From: Methylomicrobium agile
GTDB taxonomy: Bacteria; Pseudomonadota; Gammaproteobacteria; Methylococcales; Methylomonadaceae
Direction of reading: 5' to 3'
Assembly: GCF_000733855.1 (NCBI RefSeq)
Contig: NZ_JPOJ01000001.1
Location: 3,117,001-3,181,000, forward strand
Length of the DNA: 64,000 nucleotides
Of the stretch, positions 9,812 through 18,303 are shown in pieces. Each line of letters starts with the position of its first letter. Position 1 is the first letter of the stretch. The notes beneath the pieces were generated by a model. The model worked only from the letters and a program-made list of their open reading frames with translations. It ran no database searches and had not been told where the DNA came from. The position numbers were made by a program, and so were the translations under genes.

Positions 9812-10980
9812 AAATTGCCGTGCAGGCCCGGTATGCCGATATTCTGAATGTGAACCGCATTGCGGCCTTCTTCGTAGGCCAGCAGTCTGCCTTCCTCGCG
9901 CCAGAGCCGGAAAGCCAGCGCGTAGGATAATACCCGCACCGGATAGCCGCGCGGCATTTCCTGCAGATAGGGCTGGATGGTCGTGAAGTCGGAAGCATGG
10001 TACTTGTCCATGATGAAGCGCAAACCGCCGTTGGCCGGGCCGATGTTGTAGGCCAGAAGGCCCAGGAACAGGTCGCCGTTCATTTCGTTCAGGTAGTGTT
10101 TGAACGTTGCGGCGGCAATGAAGGCGTTGTGCTTCGGGTTTTGCAGATCCAGTCTGTCGACCTCCAGTTGCTCGGCGGCTTCGCGGGCGATCGTTTTCGG
10201 CACCTGGGTGATTTGGAACAGGCCACGGCCGCCGTCCGCGCTGTCCCGCGGCATGAACGAAGACTCGGCAGCCGCGATTCCGTGCAGGATATTCGCGTCG
10301 ACGTCGAACGCTTCGGCCGCCGCCTCGATCGCGGGCTTGAAGGCCGCGGCCCGGTCCAGCATTTTTTGCATCGCTTTGGTGCCGTAACGCCGGTATGCCG
10401 CATAGACCTGATGCGCCAGCGTCACCCGCCCGGCTTCCACCTTGCCGCCGACCAGCGTTCTGAAATGTCTGTAAGCCAGCGCGAAATTATCCTGCACGCT
10501 GATCCAGCCGATCACGACGGCAAGGCCTGCGGCAACCGCCGGCGCCAGGATCTCGGCTTTCTGATGCAGCGATTGGCGCAGCCGCCACCAGCCGAGCAGG
10601 AAAAATGCCGCCAGCAGGACCAGCAGCAAGATGCCGAACGCGAACGGCAGCAGGTTGGCGAAAAAGCCGGTGCCGGTGAAGTGCGCGGCGGAATAGCCGA
10701 GCAGCACGATGATGGCCGAAATCGCGACTCCGATGAGGCTGATCACTTCGATTGTAAGCAGGGCCAGCTTGCGCTGCAGATAACCGGGAGGCGGCGTTTT
10801 TTTCTTCTTTTTGGTGGTTGATTTTGAGGCGGCTGGCGATTTCGAGGCGCCTTTTCTGCGTGGTGCCGATGGCGATGGATTGCGTGTCCGGGCAGGTTTC
10901 GGCGGCTTTGCCCCGGCCGTGTCGGCCGTTTCCGTTTCGGGAAGTCGCTCCTGCTTTTCCATCGCGCGGCTGTCGGTCAT
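9805..10980 (-). CDS. Membrane-anchored lytic transglycosylase (SLT domain)
   Basis: Predicted murein lytic transglycosylase (391 residues). The first 65 residues are basic and Pro/Ala-rich with a KKKKK run, followed by two or three transmembrane helices (about 72-95, 105-130 and 145-165) and a C-terminal SLT/GEWL-like domain from about 220. The catalytic glutamate is Glu239 in AAAESSF, followed by the expected GLFQI and AYNIGPANGG motifs. A long cytoplasmic basic tail with helices before the SLT domain differs from soluble Slt70 or lipoprotein Mlt enzymes. Its start overlaps the stop of the upstream HAD phosphatase gene by ATGA, so they form one operon. Confidence 0.83.
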   Translation of the reverse strand: MTDSRAMEKQERLPETETADTAGAKPPKPARTRNPSPSAPRRKGASKSPAASKSTTKKKKKTPPPGYLQRKLALLTIEVISLIGVAISAIIVLLGYSAAHFTGTGFFANLLPFAFGILLLVLLAAFFLLGWWRLRQSLHQKAEILAPAVAAGLAVVIGWISVQDNFALAYRHFRTLVGGKVEAGRVTLAHQVYAAYRRYGTKAMQKMLDRAAAFKPAIEAAAEAFDVDANILHGIAAAESSFMPRDSADGGRGLFQITQVPKTIAREAAEQLEVDRLDLQNPKHNAFIAAATFKHYLNEMNGDLFLGLLAYNIGPANGGLRFIMDKYHASDFTTIQPYLQEMPRGYPVRVLSYALAFRLWREEGRLLAYEEGRNAVHIQNIGIPGLHGNFY

Positions 10981-11663
10981 TTATGCAAATGATTGTCCGG
11001 ACAGACGCCGTTGCGCAGGCTGATGATCGGCCAGTTCGCCGATTCGGCGTGCTGCTTCAATGTCGCGTCGGGATCGACCGCGACCGGATTTTCGACCCTG
11101 CTTAAGAGAGGCAGGTCGTTGTGCGAATCGCTGTAAAACCAACTGTTTTTTAATGTCTCGTTCGAATCTTGCAGCCAGTTTTCGAGATAGGCGACCTTCC
11201 CCTCCCGGAAGCAGGGCAGGCCGATGAAACCGCCGGTGTAACGTCCTTCCTTGAATTCGGGCGTAGTCGCGAGCAGGTTTTCGATCCCGAACAGCTTCAC
11301 GATCGGTTCGGTCACGAAGCGGTTGGTGGCGGTAATCACCAGCAGCGTATCGCCGCGCTTTTTATGTTTGCCGACCAGTTCCAGAGCAGGCTGCAGCAGC
11401 AGCGGACGGATGACGTCCTCGACAAACTCGGCCCGCCATTGATGAAGTCGATCGGCGCTATGCAGAGAGAGGGGGCGCAGCGAAAATTGCAAAAATTCGA
11501 CGATATTCAAGGTGCCGCGTTTGTAGTCGTCGTAAAACTTCACGTTCGCCTGCTCGTACTCGTCCTTGTCGACGATGCCGCGATCCACCAGAAACTGCCC
11601 CCATAGGTAATCGCTGTCGTCGGCTATCAGGGTATTGTCCAAATCGAAAATGGCTAAACTCAC
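10977..11663 (-). CDS. HAD-superfamily hydrolase subfamily IB (SerB-like phosphatase)
   Basis: Phosphatase of the HAD-IB family (228 residues). Motif I is DLDNTL with nucleophile Asp7 and acid/base Asp9, motif II is VITAT, and motif III/IV is YSDSHNDLPLL. The helical cap insertion between motif I and II is of the phosphoserine-phosphatase type. Relatives are often annotated SerB or histidinol-phosphatase-like, but the substrate cannot be read from sequence. First gene of a two-gene operon with the lytic transglycosylase, and divergent from rppH across about 150 bp. Confidence 0.87.
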   Translation of the reverse strand: MSLAIFDLDNTLIADDSDYLWGQFLVDRGIVDKDEYEQANVKFYDDYKRGTLNIVEFLQFSLRPLSLHSADRLHQWRAEFVEDVIRPLLLQPALELVGKHKKRGDTLLVITATNRFVTEPIVKLFGIENLLATTPEFKEGRYTGGFIGLPCFREGKVAYLENWLQDSNETLKNSWFYSDSHNDLPLLSRVENPVAVDPDATLKQHAESANWPIISLRNGVCPDNHLHK

Positions 11664-11815
11664 GGGTATCCTGTCCAGATTAAAAGGCTAGCTGCCTATG
11701 GAAACTCGGTTGATTTTATGGTTCAATGAGGTATTCATTATAACTGCCTTACCTGCCTCGTCATTTTATCATACGCGCGCCGGGGAAAAGGTGGGGTAAA
11801 CAACAAGGTTTTAAC

Positions 11816-12397
11816 ATGATAGACTCGAAAGGATACCGGCCCAATGTCGGGATCATCCTTTGCAATGACGAGGGTCGCGTGTTTTGGGCAAAACGGATGG
11901 GGATGAATGCCTGGCAATTTCCTCAGGGCGGTATCAATCAAGACGAAGACCCCGAAACGGCGATGTATCGTGAATTGTGGGAAGAGACCGGGCTGCAGCA
12001 GCAGCATGTTCAGGTACTTGGGCGGACACGCTATTGGTTGCGTTATAAACTGCCCGAACGTTATATCCGTAAGAATACCGCGCCGATCTGCATCGGACAA
12101 AAGCAGATCTGGTTTATTCTGCGGCTGCTCACGCATGAATCGAACGTGCGTTTCGACCATTGCCCGAAACCGGAATTCGACAGCTGGCGCTGGGTGGATT
12201 ACTGGGAACCGCTGAAAGATGTCGTTTATTTCAAGCGCAAGGTTTATCAGCGGGCGATGACCGAATTGAGCGAGATTCTGGCCATCGAAGGCTTGCCCGT
12301 CGATATGGCCGGCAAAACGGTTAAGGATCGGATGCCGCCTGCCAGGCTGAAAGGCAGCCGCCGGCCGAGACATAAAAAGGCCGCCGCCAGGGCATAA
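11816..12397 (+). CDS. rppH: RNA pyrophosphohydrolase RppH
   Basis: Nudix hydrolase that removes pyrophosphate from 5'-triphosphate mRNA ends and so triggers RNase E decay. The N-terminus [17 protein letters not shown] is the RppH signature. The Nudix box spans residues 39-61 ([10 protein letters not shown], then RELWEETGL) with the expected REx2EE core, and WQFPQGG precedes it. At 193 residues it is slightly longer than E. coli RppH, with a basic C-terminal tail ([15 protein letters not shown]). A modest Shine-Dalgarno (AAGG) sits 8 nt before the ATG. It converges with cpdA. Confidence 0.95.
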   Translation: MIDSKGYRPNVGIILCNDEGRVFWAKRMGMNAWQFPQGGINQDEDPETAMYRELWEETGLQQQHVQVLGRTRYWLRYKLPERYIRKNTAPICIGQKQIWFILRLLTHESNVRFDHCPKPEFDSWRWVDYWEPLKDVVYFKRKVYQRAMTELSEILAIEGLPVDMAGKTVKDRMPPARLKGSRRPRHKKAAARA

Positions 12398-12442
12398 CGG
12401 ATTTCAGGCAAGAAGGCTGTCAATAAAGGTCTATTTGAGACC

Positions 12443-13216
12443 CTAAACCGCCGGTTTTTGGGGCAGGCGGTAAACGGCGGTTTCCAGGCTGCCATCGGGG
12501 TAAAGATAAACGATCCGATAACCGGGCCCGGCGTCGTCAAGGCTGAAAGCGAGGCTATCGGGTTCGAACTGAAAGCAGGTCGAAGGCGCGCTGAATACGC
12601 GTACCGCATCGGTCCGCTTGTCCATCACCTGATGAATATGGCCGCAGGTGACCGCCCTGACCTTCGGGTAACGGCGCAGTACCGCAAGAAATTCCCCGCT
12701 GTTGTCGATGATCATCGTATCCATCCAAAGGCTGCCGGTTTTCAGGCAGTGATGGTGCACCGCAATCAGCGCATACCGGTCCGGACAAGCGCGCAAGCAG
12801 TCTTCCAGAAACCGCAATTCCTGTTCATCGAGCCGTCCGCCCGGTTTACCCGGAATCAGGCTGCTCAAGGCAATGGTCTGCCAATTGCCGAGAAACGTTT
12901 GTTTATTGCAGCTGACCCGTCCCCTGTTCAAAGCGCTTTGCATCAGCGCCGGATCATCATGGTTTCCCGGCAGGCAGATGCAGGGAATTCCCGCGCTCTG
13001 CAGCTTTTCGGCGATGCGCCGGTAGCTGTCGAGGCAAGGTTCCTGCGTCAGGTCGCCCGTGGCCAGGATCAGGTCGATGTCAGGATGCGCCGCCAGCGCG
13101 TGTTCGAGCACCCGGTGAAAATAATATTCGGTGTCGATGCCGTACATCGTATCTCCCGGATGCGGGAGAAGATGCAGATCGGAAATTTGCAGGAGGGTAT
13201 GCGCGTGCGCCGGCAT
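12443..13216 (-). CDS. cpdA: 3',5'-cyclic-AMP phosphodiesterase CpdA (metallophosphoesterase)
   Basis: Class III cyclic-nucleotide phosphodiesterase (257 residues). All calcineurin-like metal motifs are in order: D-L-H near residue 14 (ISDLHL), GDLTQE, PGNHDD, AVHHH and TCGHIHQ. Spacing and length match Icc/CpdA, which lowers cAMP. It lies 9 bp downstream of argA on the same strand, so co-transcription is likely although the functions are unrelated. UDP-sugar hydrolase-type or other phosphoesterase activity cannot be excluded from sequence. Confidence 0.87.
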   Translation of the reverse strand: MPAHAHTLLQISDLHLLPHPGDTMYGIDTEYYFHRVLEHALAAHPDIDLILATGDLTQEPCLDSYRRIAEKLQSAGIPCICLPGNHDDPALMQSALNRGRVSCNKQTFLGNWQTIALSSLIPGKPGGRLDEQELRFLEDCLRACPDRYALIAVHHHCLKTGSLWMDTMIIDNSGEFLAVLRRYPKVRAVTCGHIHQVMDKRTDAVRVFSAPSTCFQFEPDSLAFSLDDAGPGYRIVYLYPDGSLETAVYRLPQKPAV

Positions 13217-13225
13217 GGCTGGATT

Positions 13226-14542
13226 TCAGTCGATTTTTTTATTCAGTATCTTGGAGTTCCGCTGCGGATTATAAAGGTTCTTCAGCGAATCCGGCAGGCT
13301 GGCCAGGTCCGATTGGCCAAATCCCCGCTCGATGAACCAGTGCATCGTTTGCGTCGACAAGGCGTAGATCCTTTTCAGGCCTGACTGCCTGGCTTTGGCA
13401 TAGGCATGATCCAACAGCCGGCTGCCTCGCGAACCGCCCCGGTAGTCCGGGTGGACCGCGAGGCAGGCGATTACGCCGCTCCGGCTCGGTTCATCCCGAT
13501 GCAGCGCGGTGCAGCCGATGATCAGCCCATCGCGTTCGACGACGATATAATCGGCGATTTCCATTTCGATTTTTTCGCGCGAACGTTTGGCTAGAATGCC
13601 TTGCTGTTCGAGCGGCTTGATCAGTTCCAGAATGCCGCCGATGTCGTTCAGCGTTGCGGACCGCAATTCTTCGAACGGCATCGCACTGATCAGCGTGCCG
13701 ACACCGTTGCGGGTAAACAGTTCGAGCAGCAGGGCGCCGTCGGTCCTCCGATCGACCAGATGGACGCGGCCCACGCCCGCGTTCGAACACTGGATCGCGG
13801 CTTTCAGCGGCAGGGCGACAATATTCGGCAGCTCCGGATGCCGATCGAGGAAATCGCCCGCTTCGGCGGTGGTCATTTGCAGGATCTGCTGGCCGCTGCC
13901 GGGATCGCAAAAGCTTTGCTCGGTCAACAGGATCAGCTTTTCGGCTCTCAAGGCAATCGCGACCTGGGTGGCGACCTGTTCGGCGGACAGGTTGAACACC
14001 TCGCCGCTCGGCGAATAGCCGATCGGCGAGATCAGCACGACCGCGTCCTGGTCGAGCTGCCGTTCGATCGCCGCGCCGTCGATCCGCCGGACTTCGCCGG
14101 TATGGCCGTAATCGACGCCGCCGATCACGCCGATCGGTTTGGCGGTCACGAAATTGCCCGAAGCAACCCGAAGCCCGTATCCCGCCATCGGCGTGTTCGC
14201 GAGGCCCAAGGACAACAGCGCCTCGATCTCGACCCGTGCGGTGCCGGCCGCTTCCTTCACGCATTGCAGCGCCAGCTCGCTGGTAATCCGGAGATTGTTG
14301 TGGAATAGCGCGGGAGCGTCCAGTTTCTTCAGCCGCTCGTCGATCTGCGGACGAATCCCGTGCACCAGCACCAGCCGAATGCCGAGGCTCTTCAACAGCG
14401 CGAAATCGTGGACCAGATGGTCGAAGTCCGGGTCGAGCAGCGCCTCGCCGCCGAAATTGATCACGAAGGTTTTATTTCGGTGCGCGTGGATGTAGGGCGA
14501 GGAATCTCTGAACCAGTTGACGAAGGATTGGTTAGGTAGCAT
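13226..14542 (-). CDS. argA: Amino-acid N-acetyltransferase ArgA (N-acetylglutamate synthase)
   Basis: First step of arginine biosynthesis: acetyl-CoA plus glutamate gives N-acetylglutamate. Classic bacterial NAGS layout of about 438 residues: an N-terminal amino-acid-kinase-like domain that binds arginine as feedback inhibitor (FVINFGGEALLDPDF, LVLVHGIRPQI), and a C-terminal GNAT domain (about 290-430; IACLAVHPDYRGGSRGSRLL is the acetyl-CoA loop). A TTG lies one codon upstream of the chosen ATG (14542), but ATG gives the usual length. No clear Shine-Dalgarno is seen. With argF-argD nearby it makes a loose arginine cluster. Confidence 0.93.
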   Translation of the reverse strand: MLPNQSFVNWFRDSSPYIHAHRNKTFVINFGGEALLDPDFDHLVHDFALLKSLGIRLVLVHGIRPQIDERLKKLDAPALFHNNLRITSELALQCVKEAAGTARVEIEALLSLGLANTPMAGYGLRVASGNFVTAKPIGVIGGVDYGHTGEVRRIDGAAIERQLDQDAVVLISPIGYSPSGEVFNLSAEQVATQVAIALRAEKLILLTEQSFCDPGSGQQILQMTTAEAGDFLDRHPELPNIVALPLKAAIQCSNAGVGRVHLVDRRTDGALLLELFTRNGVGTLISAMPFEELRSATLNDIGGILELIKPLEQQGILAKRSREKIEMEIADYIVVERDGLIIGCTALHRDEPSRSGVIACLAVHPDYRGGSRGSRLLDHAYAKARQSGLKRIYALSTQTMHWFIERGFGQSDLASLPDSLKNLYNPQRNSKILNKKID

Positions 14543-14575
14543 CAAAGGAAAGGATTGATCGAAAATGTGATTTTT

Positions 14576-14658
14576 GTAGGTTGGGTTAGGCGCCAGCCGT
14601 AACCCAACATTGCAGTCTTCGATGCGTTGGGTTACGGCTGGCGCCTAACCCAATCTAC
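14576..14658. repeat. Long inverted repeat (REP-like hairpin)
   Basis: Arms of about 33 bp beginning GTAGGTTGGGTTAGGCGCCA and its complement ending in CAATCTAC, with one mismatch, separated by about 15 bases. It lies between argA and the SH3-domain gene, downstream of the latter. It could serve as a transcript-end structure, but the symmetric form with matching GTAG/CTAC ends is typical of a dispersed palindromic repeat. Confidence 0.75.
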
Positions 14659-14770
14659 GTTCTTCGATCGCGGAAGCCATCATATTCGCCGTGTGCATGC
14701 AGCCGGGCATGTCTCTGTTCCGGGAAAAGTTGAAAAAGCAAAGAAGAACAGCGGGCGCCGGTGTTGACGG

Positions 14771-15448
14771 TTAATAAAAAGTATCCCAATTGCTCGATTT
14801 GCGCCGCCAGCTCAGCTTCGGCAGCACGAATCCCAGGATCATCCCGATCGAGGCGACCATGCCGCCATAGAGAAACCAGTCCTGCTCCGAGCGGTCCTTG
14901 AGTGCCGCATTTTCGCGTTCCAGCTGCTTGGCTTCTTTTTCGATCTGTACGTAGCGTTCCTCATAATTGTCGCGTTCGGCTTTGATCCGGATCGCATCGG
15001 CCGACGTTTTTTTCAGCTCGCTGAGTTCATGGATCAATTTATCGCGTTCCTTGGCCAGGGATTGTTCGAGCGTCGTGCCGGGCGTCAGGAATTGTTTCAG
15101 CTTGATCAGTTCGAGTTTCAGCGCCGCATTTTCGGATTTCAGCGCGGCGCTTTCACGGGTGGCCGATTCCAACTGCGTCCGGCTGGGCGGTTCTTTCATT
15201 GTGTTGCGGGTCAGAATATAACCCTCGGTGCCGTCTTCCAGCCGGACGCGGGAATAGCCGCTTTTCTTGCTGACTTCCAGCACGGTCAGGGGGGTGCCGG
15301 TTTCAAGCGAGCGCACCAGGGCGCCTTTGTTGCTTTCTTCGCTGCGCAAGGCGATGATGTGGGTGTCGGTCACATAGACCGTCTTGTTCGGCTCTGCCGC
15401 ATGGACGGCGCCGACGACCAGCAGGGAAGCGATGAGTAGGCGTTTCAC
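14771..15448 (-). CDS. SH3-domain, coiled-coil membrane protein (YgiM-like, TIGR04211)
   Basis: Envelope protein of 225 residues. A cleavable signal peptide (residues 1-17, ending AVHA) is followed by a bacterial SH3 domain (about 22-82, GTPLTVLEV and SRVRLEDGTEGYILTRN), a long coiled coil (about 93-188, repeated ALK/ENAALK heptads) and a C-terminal transmembrane helix (about 195-213) with a short basic cytoplasmic tail. This is the YgiM/TIGR04211 architecture: periplasmic SH3 and coiled coil anchored at the C-terminus. Molecular role is unknown; SH3b domains usually bind peptidoglycan or proteins. It follows argF by 39 bp on the same strand. Confidence 0.83.
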   Translation of the reverse strand: MKRLLIASLLVVGAVHAAEPNKTVYVTDTHIIALRSEESNKGALVRSLETGTPLTVLEVSKKSGYSRVRLEDGTEGYILTRNTMKEPPSRTQLESATRESAALKSENAALKLELIKLKQFLTPGTTLEQSLAKERDKLIHELSELKKTSADAIRIKAERDNYEERYVQIEKEAKQLERENAALKDRSEQDWFLYGGMVASIGMILGFVLPKLSWRRKSSNWDTFY

Positions 15449-15487
15449 GATGGAATCTCTAGGGTATGAGGAAGTCCGATTTTAACG

Positions 15488-16390
15488 TTATTTACCCGGG
15501 ATGAGAAATTCGAGCAGCGCTTTTTGGGCATGCAGGCGGTTTTCGGCTTCTTCGAAAACGACGCTCTGCGGTCCGTCGATCACCTCGGCGGCGACTTCTT
15601 CGCCGCGGTGCGCGGGCAGGCAGTGCATGAACAGCGCGTCGGGCCTGGCGGCGCGCATCACTTCGGCGGTGATCTGGTAATTCTTGAATGCCAGTTCCCG
15701 CAATTTTTGTTCCTCTTCCTGTCCCATGCTGGCCCAGACGTCCGTGACCAGAAGATCGGCGTTCCGGGCCGCCTCGATCGGGGCCGCGAAGAATTTCACA
15801 TGATCGCCGGCCGCCTCGACGATCGCTTGATTCGGGCGGTAACCGTCCGGACAGGCGATATGCAGATGAAAATCGAGCAGCATCGCGGCATGAATATAGG
15901 AATGGCACATGTTGTTGCCGTCGCCGATCCACGCGACCGTCTTGCCCTTGATGTCGCCGCGCTTTTCAAAATAGGTCTGCATGTCGGCCAATAGCTGGCA
16001 GGGGTGCTGCTCGTCGGTCAGGCCGTTGATGACCGGCACGCGGGAGTTCAGTGCGAAGGTGGCCACCATCTCATGGCTATGGGTGCGCAGCATCACGCAA
16101 TCGACCATGCTCGAAATCACTTTCGCGCTGTCTTCGATCGGTTCGCCGCGGCCCAACTGGGTATCCCTGGGCGAAAGAAACATCGAACTGCCTCCGAATT
16201 GCGCCATGCCGGCTTCGAACGAGACGCGCGTGCGGGTCGAAGATTTCTCGAAGATCATCGCGAGCACCTTGCCTTTGAACGGATAATAATTCCGGTCGCG
16301 ATGTTTTTTCAGTTCGATGGCCCGGCTGATCAGTTTCCGGAACTCGTAGCCGGTAATGTCGAGCAGGCTGATGAAATGTCTGACTTTCAT
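15488..16390 (-). CDS. argF: Ornithine carbamoyltransferase ArgF
   Basis: Converts ornithine and carbamoyl phosphate to citrulline. 300 residues from the ATG at 16390 ([14 protein letters not shown]); the frame is open further upstream but that region encodes argD. Carbamoyl-phosphate loop STRTR, then HPCQLLAD, and the ornithine-binding [10 protein letters not shown] near the C-terminus are all present. The start overlaps the argD stop by 4 bp (ATGA, 16387-16390), so argD and argF are translationally coupled. This argD-argF order is common in gammaproteobacterial methanotrophs and betaproteobacteria. Confidence 0.95.
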   Translation of the reverse strand: MKVRHFISLLDITGYEFRKLISRAIELKKHRDRNYYPFKGKVLAMIFEKSSTRTRVSFEAGMAQFGGSSMFLSPRDTQLGRGEPIEDSAKVISSMVDCVMLRTHSHEMVATFALNSRVPVINGLTDEQHPCQLLADMQTYFEKRGDIKGKTVAWIGDGNNMCHSYIHAAMLLDFHLHIACPDGYRPNQAIVEAAGDHVKFFAAPIEAARNADLLVTDVWASMGQEEEQKLRELAFKNYQITAEVMRAARPDALFMHCLPAHRGEEVAAEVIDGPQSVVFEEAENRLHAQKALLEFLIPGK

Positions 16391-17574
16391 AGGGTTACAT
16401 CTTGTGCTGTGTAGTCTTTGACGAGACCGGATAAAATGGCGACGAGCAATTCGATCTGGGCCTCGTCGAAGATCAACGGCGGCAGCAGGCGGATCGTCTT
16501 TTCGTTCGTTACGTTGATCAGCAGGCCTCTCTCCAGGGCGGCGGAAACCAGACCGCCGCACGGGCGATCCAGCTCGATGCCGATCATCATGCCTTTGTGG
16601 CGAATGTCGACGACGCCCGGCATGCCGTCCAGGCTTTCGCTGAATGCTGCCTGGATCGCCCGGCCGTGGCGTTCCGCCTGGTCGGCCAGCTTTTCCTGTT
16701 CCAGCGTGTCGAGCACGGCCAGGGCCGCGCTGCAGGCGAGCAGATTGCCGCCGAAAGTCGAGCCGTGGTTGCCTGCGGTGAGGACCTCCGCCGCTTTGCC
16801 GTGCGCCAGGCAGGCGCCGATCGGCACGCCGTTGCCGAGCGCTTTCGCAAGCGTGACGACATCGGGCAGTATCCTGTTGTGCTGGAAGGCGAGGAATTTG
16901 CCGGTGCGGCCGATGCCGGTCTGGATCTCGTCCAGCATCATCAGCAGGTTATGTCGATCGCAAAGGGCGCGGATCCGGTTCAGATAGTCCGCAGACGGCA
17001 CATTCACGCCGCCTTCGCCCTGCACCGGTTCGACCAGCACCGCGACCACGCCGCTGTGTTCGGCCAGCGCCCGTTCGAGCGCGGGCACGTCGTTGTAAGG
17101 CACGCGGATAAAGCCTTCGACCAGCGGTTCGAAGCCCTGCTGGACCTTCGGATTGCCGGTCGCGCTCAGGGTGGCCAGCGTGCGCCCGTGGAAACTTTTT
17201 TCCATCACGATGATCCGAGGAATATCGATGCCCAGGCCATGGCCGTATTTGCGCGCGATTTTGATCGCGGCTTCGTTCGCTTCGGCGCCGGAATTGCAGA
17301 AAAAGACATTGTCCATTCCGCTCAGGGCGGCAAGCTTGGCGGCGAGGTTTTCCTGAACGGCGATTTGATAGACGTTCGAAGTGTGCAGCAGGGTTTCGCT
17401 CTGTTTACAGATCGCGCGATGAACGGCCGGGTGCGCATGCCCCAGGCTGCAAACCGCGATGCCGGACAAGGCGTCCAGGTAGCGCTTGCCGTCGGTATCC
17501 CATAACCATGCGCCGGACCCGCGCACGAAGGTCACCGGCAGGTGCCCGTAAGTCGGCATGATGTGACTGTTCAT
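16387..17574 (-). CDS. argD: Acetylornithine aminotransferase ArgD
   Basis: PLP-dependent class III aminotransferase (395 residues), step four of arginine synthesis; such enzymes often also serve as succinyldiaminopimelate transaminase in lysine synthesis. Motifs: [16 protein letters not shown] (PLP-phosphate pocket), [26 protein letters not shown], and the Schiff-base lysine in [10 protein letters not shown]. Start ATG at 17574 ([10 protein letters not shown]) fits the family. A good sigma-70 promoter and a small leader hairpin precede it. Upstream gene of the argD-argF pair. Confidence 0.95.
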   Translation of the reverse strand: MNSHIMPTYGHLPVTFVRGSGAWLWDTDGKRYLDALSGIAVCSLGHAHPAVHRAICKQSETLLHTSNVYQIAVQENLAAKLAALSGMDNVFFCNSGAEANEAAIKIARKYGHGLGIDIPRIIVMEKSFHGRTLATLSATGNPKVQQGFEPLVEGFIRVPYNDVPALERALAEHSGVVAVLVEPVQGEGGVNVPSADYLNRIRALCDRHNLLMMLDEIQTGIGRTGKFLAFQHNRILPDVVTLAKALGNGVPIGACLAHGKAAEVLTAGNHGSTFGGNLLACSAALAVLDTLEQEKLADQAERHGRAIQAAFSESLDGMPGVVDIRHKGMMIGIELDRPCGGLVSAALERGLLINVTNEKTIRLLPPLIFDEAQIELLVAILSGLVKDYTAQDVTL

Positions 17575-17592
17575 TTCATTGACCTGTAAATG

Positions 17593-17619
17593 AAAAAACC
17601 GGCAGTAAACCCCAGCCGG
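17593..17619 (-). promoter_or_regulatory. Short stem-loop with T-run in the argD leader
   Basis: On the minus strand CCGGC, an 11-base loop, GCCGG and then six T. The stem is short (5 bp plus a possible G-T). It would lie at about +10 of the predicted argD transcript. It resembles an intrinsic terminator or attenuator, but no leader peptide or alternative fold is evident. Confidence 0.35.
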
Positions 17620-17635
17620 CAGAAAAAAAGGTCCG

Positions 17636-17664
17636 ATTATAAATTTCTATTGTGTATCAGGCAA
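17636..17664 (-). promoter_or_regulatory. Predicted sigma-70 promoter for argD-argF
   Basis: Minus strand reads TTGCCT, 17 bp, TATAAT: consensus -10 and a 4/6 -35 at optimal spacing, 62 bp before the argD start. The predicted start site is near 17629. No ArgR box was recognised. Confidence 0.65.
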
Positions 17665-17746
17665 GTAGAGGCTTAAAGATTTGCTTTTTTAATGAGTTTA
17701 AACTTGTTAGAATCAACCAATTTTCATTATCGAGTGTTAAAAAATC

Positions 17747-18070
17747 ATGAGCGTTATCGAAAGAATTCAATCCCAACTGGAATCCAATCCTGTGATCTTG
17801 TATATGAAAGGTTCGCCCGATTTTCCGCAGTGCGGATTTTCAGGGCAGGCGGTGCACATTCTGGATGCCTGCAGCGCAAAATATGCCTATGTGAACATTT
17901 TCGAAGACCCCGAATTGCGCGAAGCGTTGAAAAGCTACTCCAACTGGCCGACTTATCCGCAGCTTTATATCGCCGGCGAACTGGTCGGCGGCTGCGACAT
18001 CATGATCGATCTCTACCAAAAAGGCGAACTGGCTAAAATGTTGAGCGCAGCCAATTCGGTCGCCGAATAA
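17747..18070 (+). CDS. grxD: Monothiol glutaredoxin, Grx4 family
   Basis: CGFS-type glutaredoxin of 107 residues that binds a [2Fe-2S] cluster with glutathione and takes part in Fe-S cluster transfer. The active site is Cys29-Gly-Phe-Ser32, preceded by VILYMKGSP; WPTYPQLYI and GGCDI are the glutathione-binding elements. Length matches E. coli GrxD. The ATG at 17747 gives the conserved MSVIERIQ start. Divergent from argD; the 170-bp region between them is AT-rich. Confidence 0.95.
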   Translation: MSVIERIQSQLESNPVILYMKGSPDFPQCGFSGQAVHILDACSAKYAYVNIFEDPELREALKSYSNWPTYPQLYIAGELVGGCDIMIDLYQKGELAKMLSAANSVAE

Positions 18071-18303
18071 CCCGCCATCCATTATTTCTTTCCGAGTCTC
18101 GTCCCGCCGGTTCCGCGGAATCCGGGACGGCGCCGTCGTTTCCGGCTACGGCAATCGGGCCGGTCCGTTCAAACCCGAATGCGATAAGGCATCCGCCGCG
18201 ACAGGATGCGTCCGTGATTTCGCCGCTCGTGGTCCCGGTTAGACAGTATCGACAATGCTTGTTAAGCTACAGCGCTTACACTTACACGACAGGGCGCAGG
18301 CGA

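Noticed and set aside
12428-12442. GGTCT/AGACC hairpin between rppH and cpdA as a terminator
   Set aside because: Only a 5-bp stem and no T-run on either strand.
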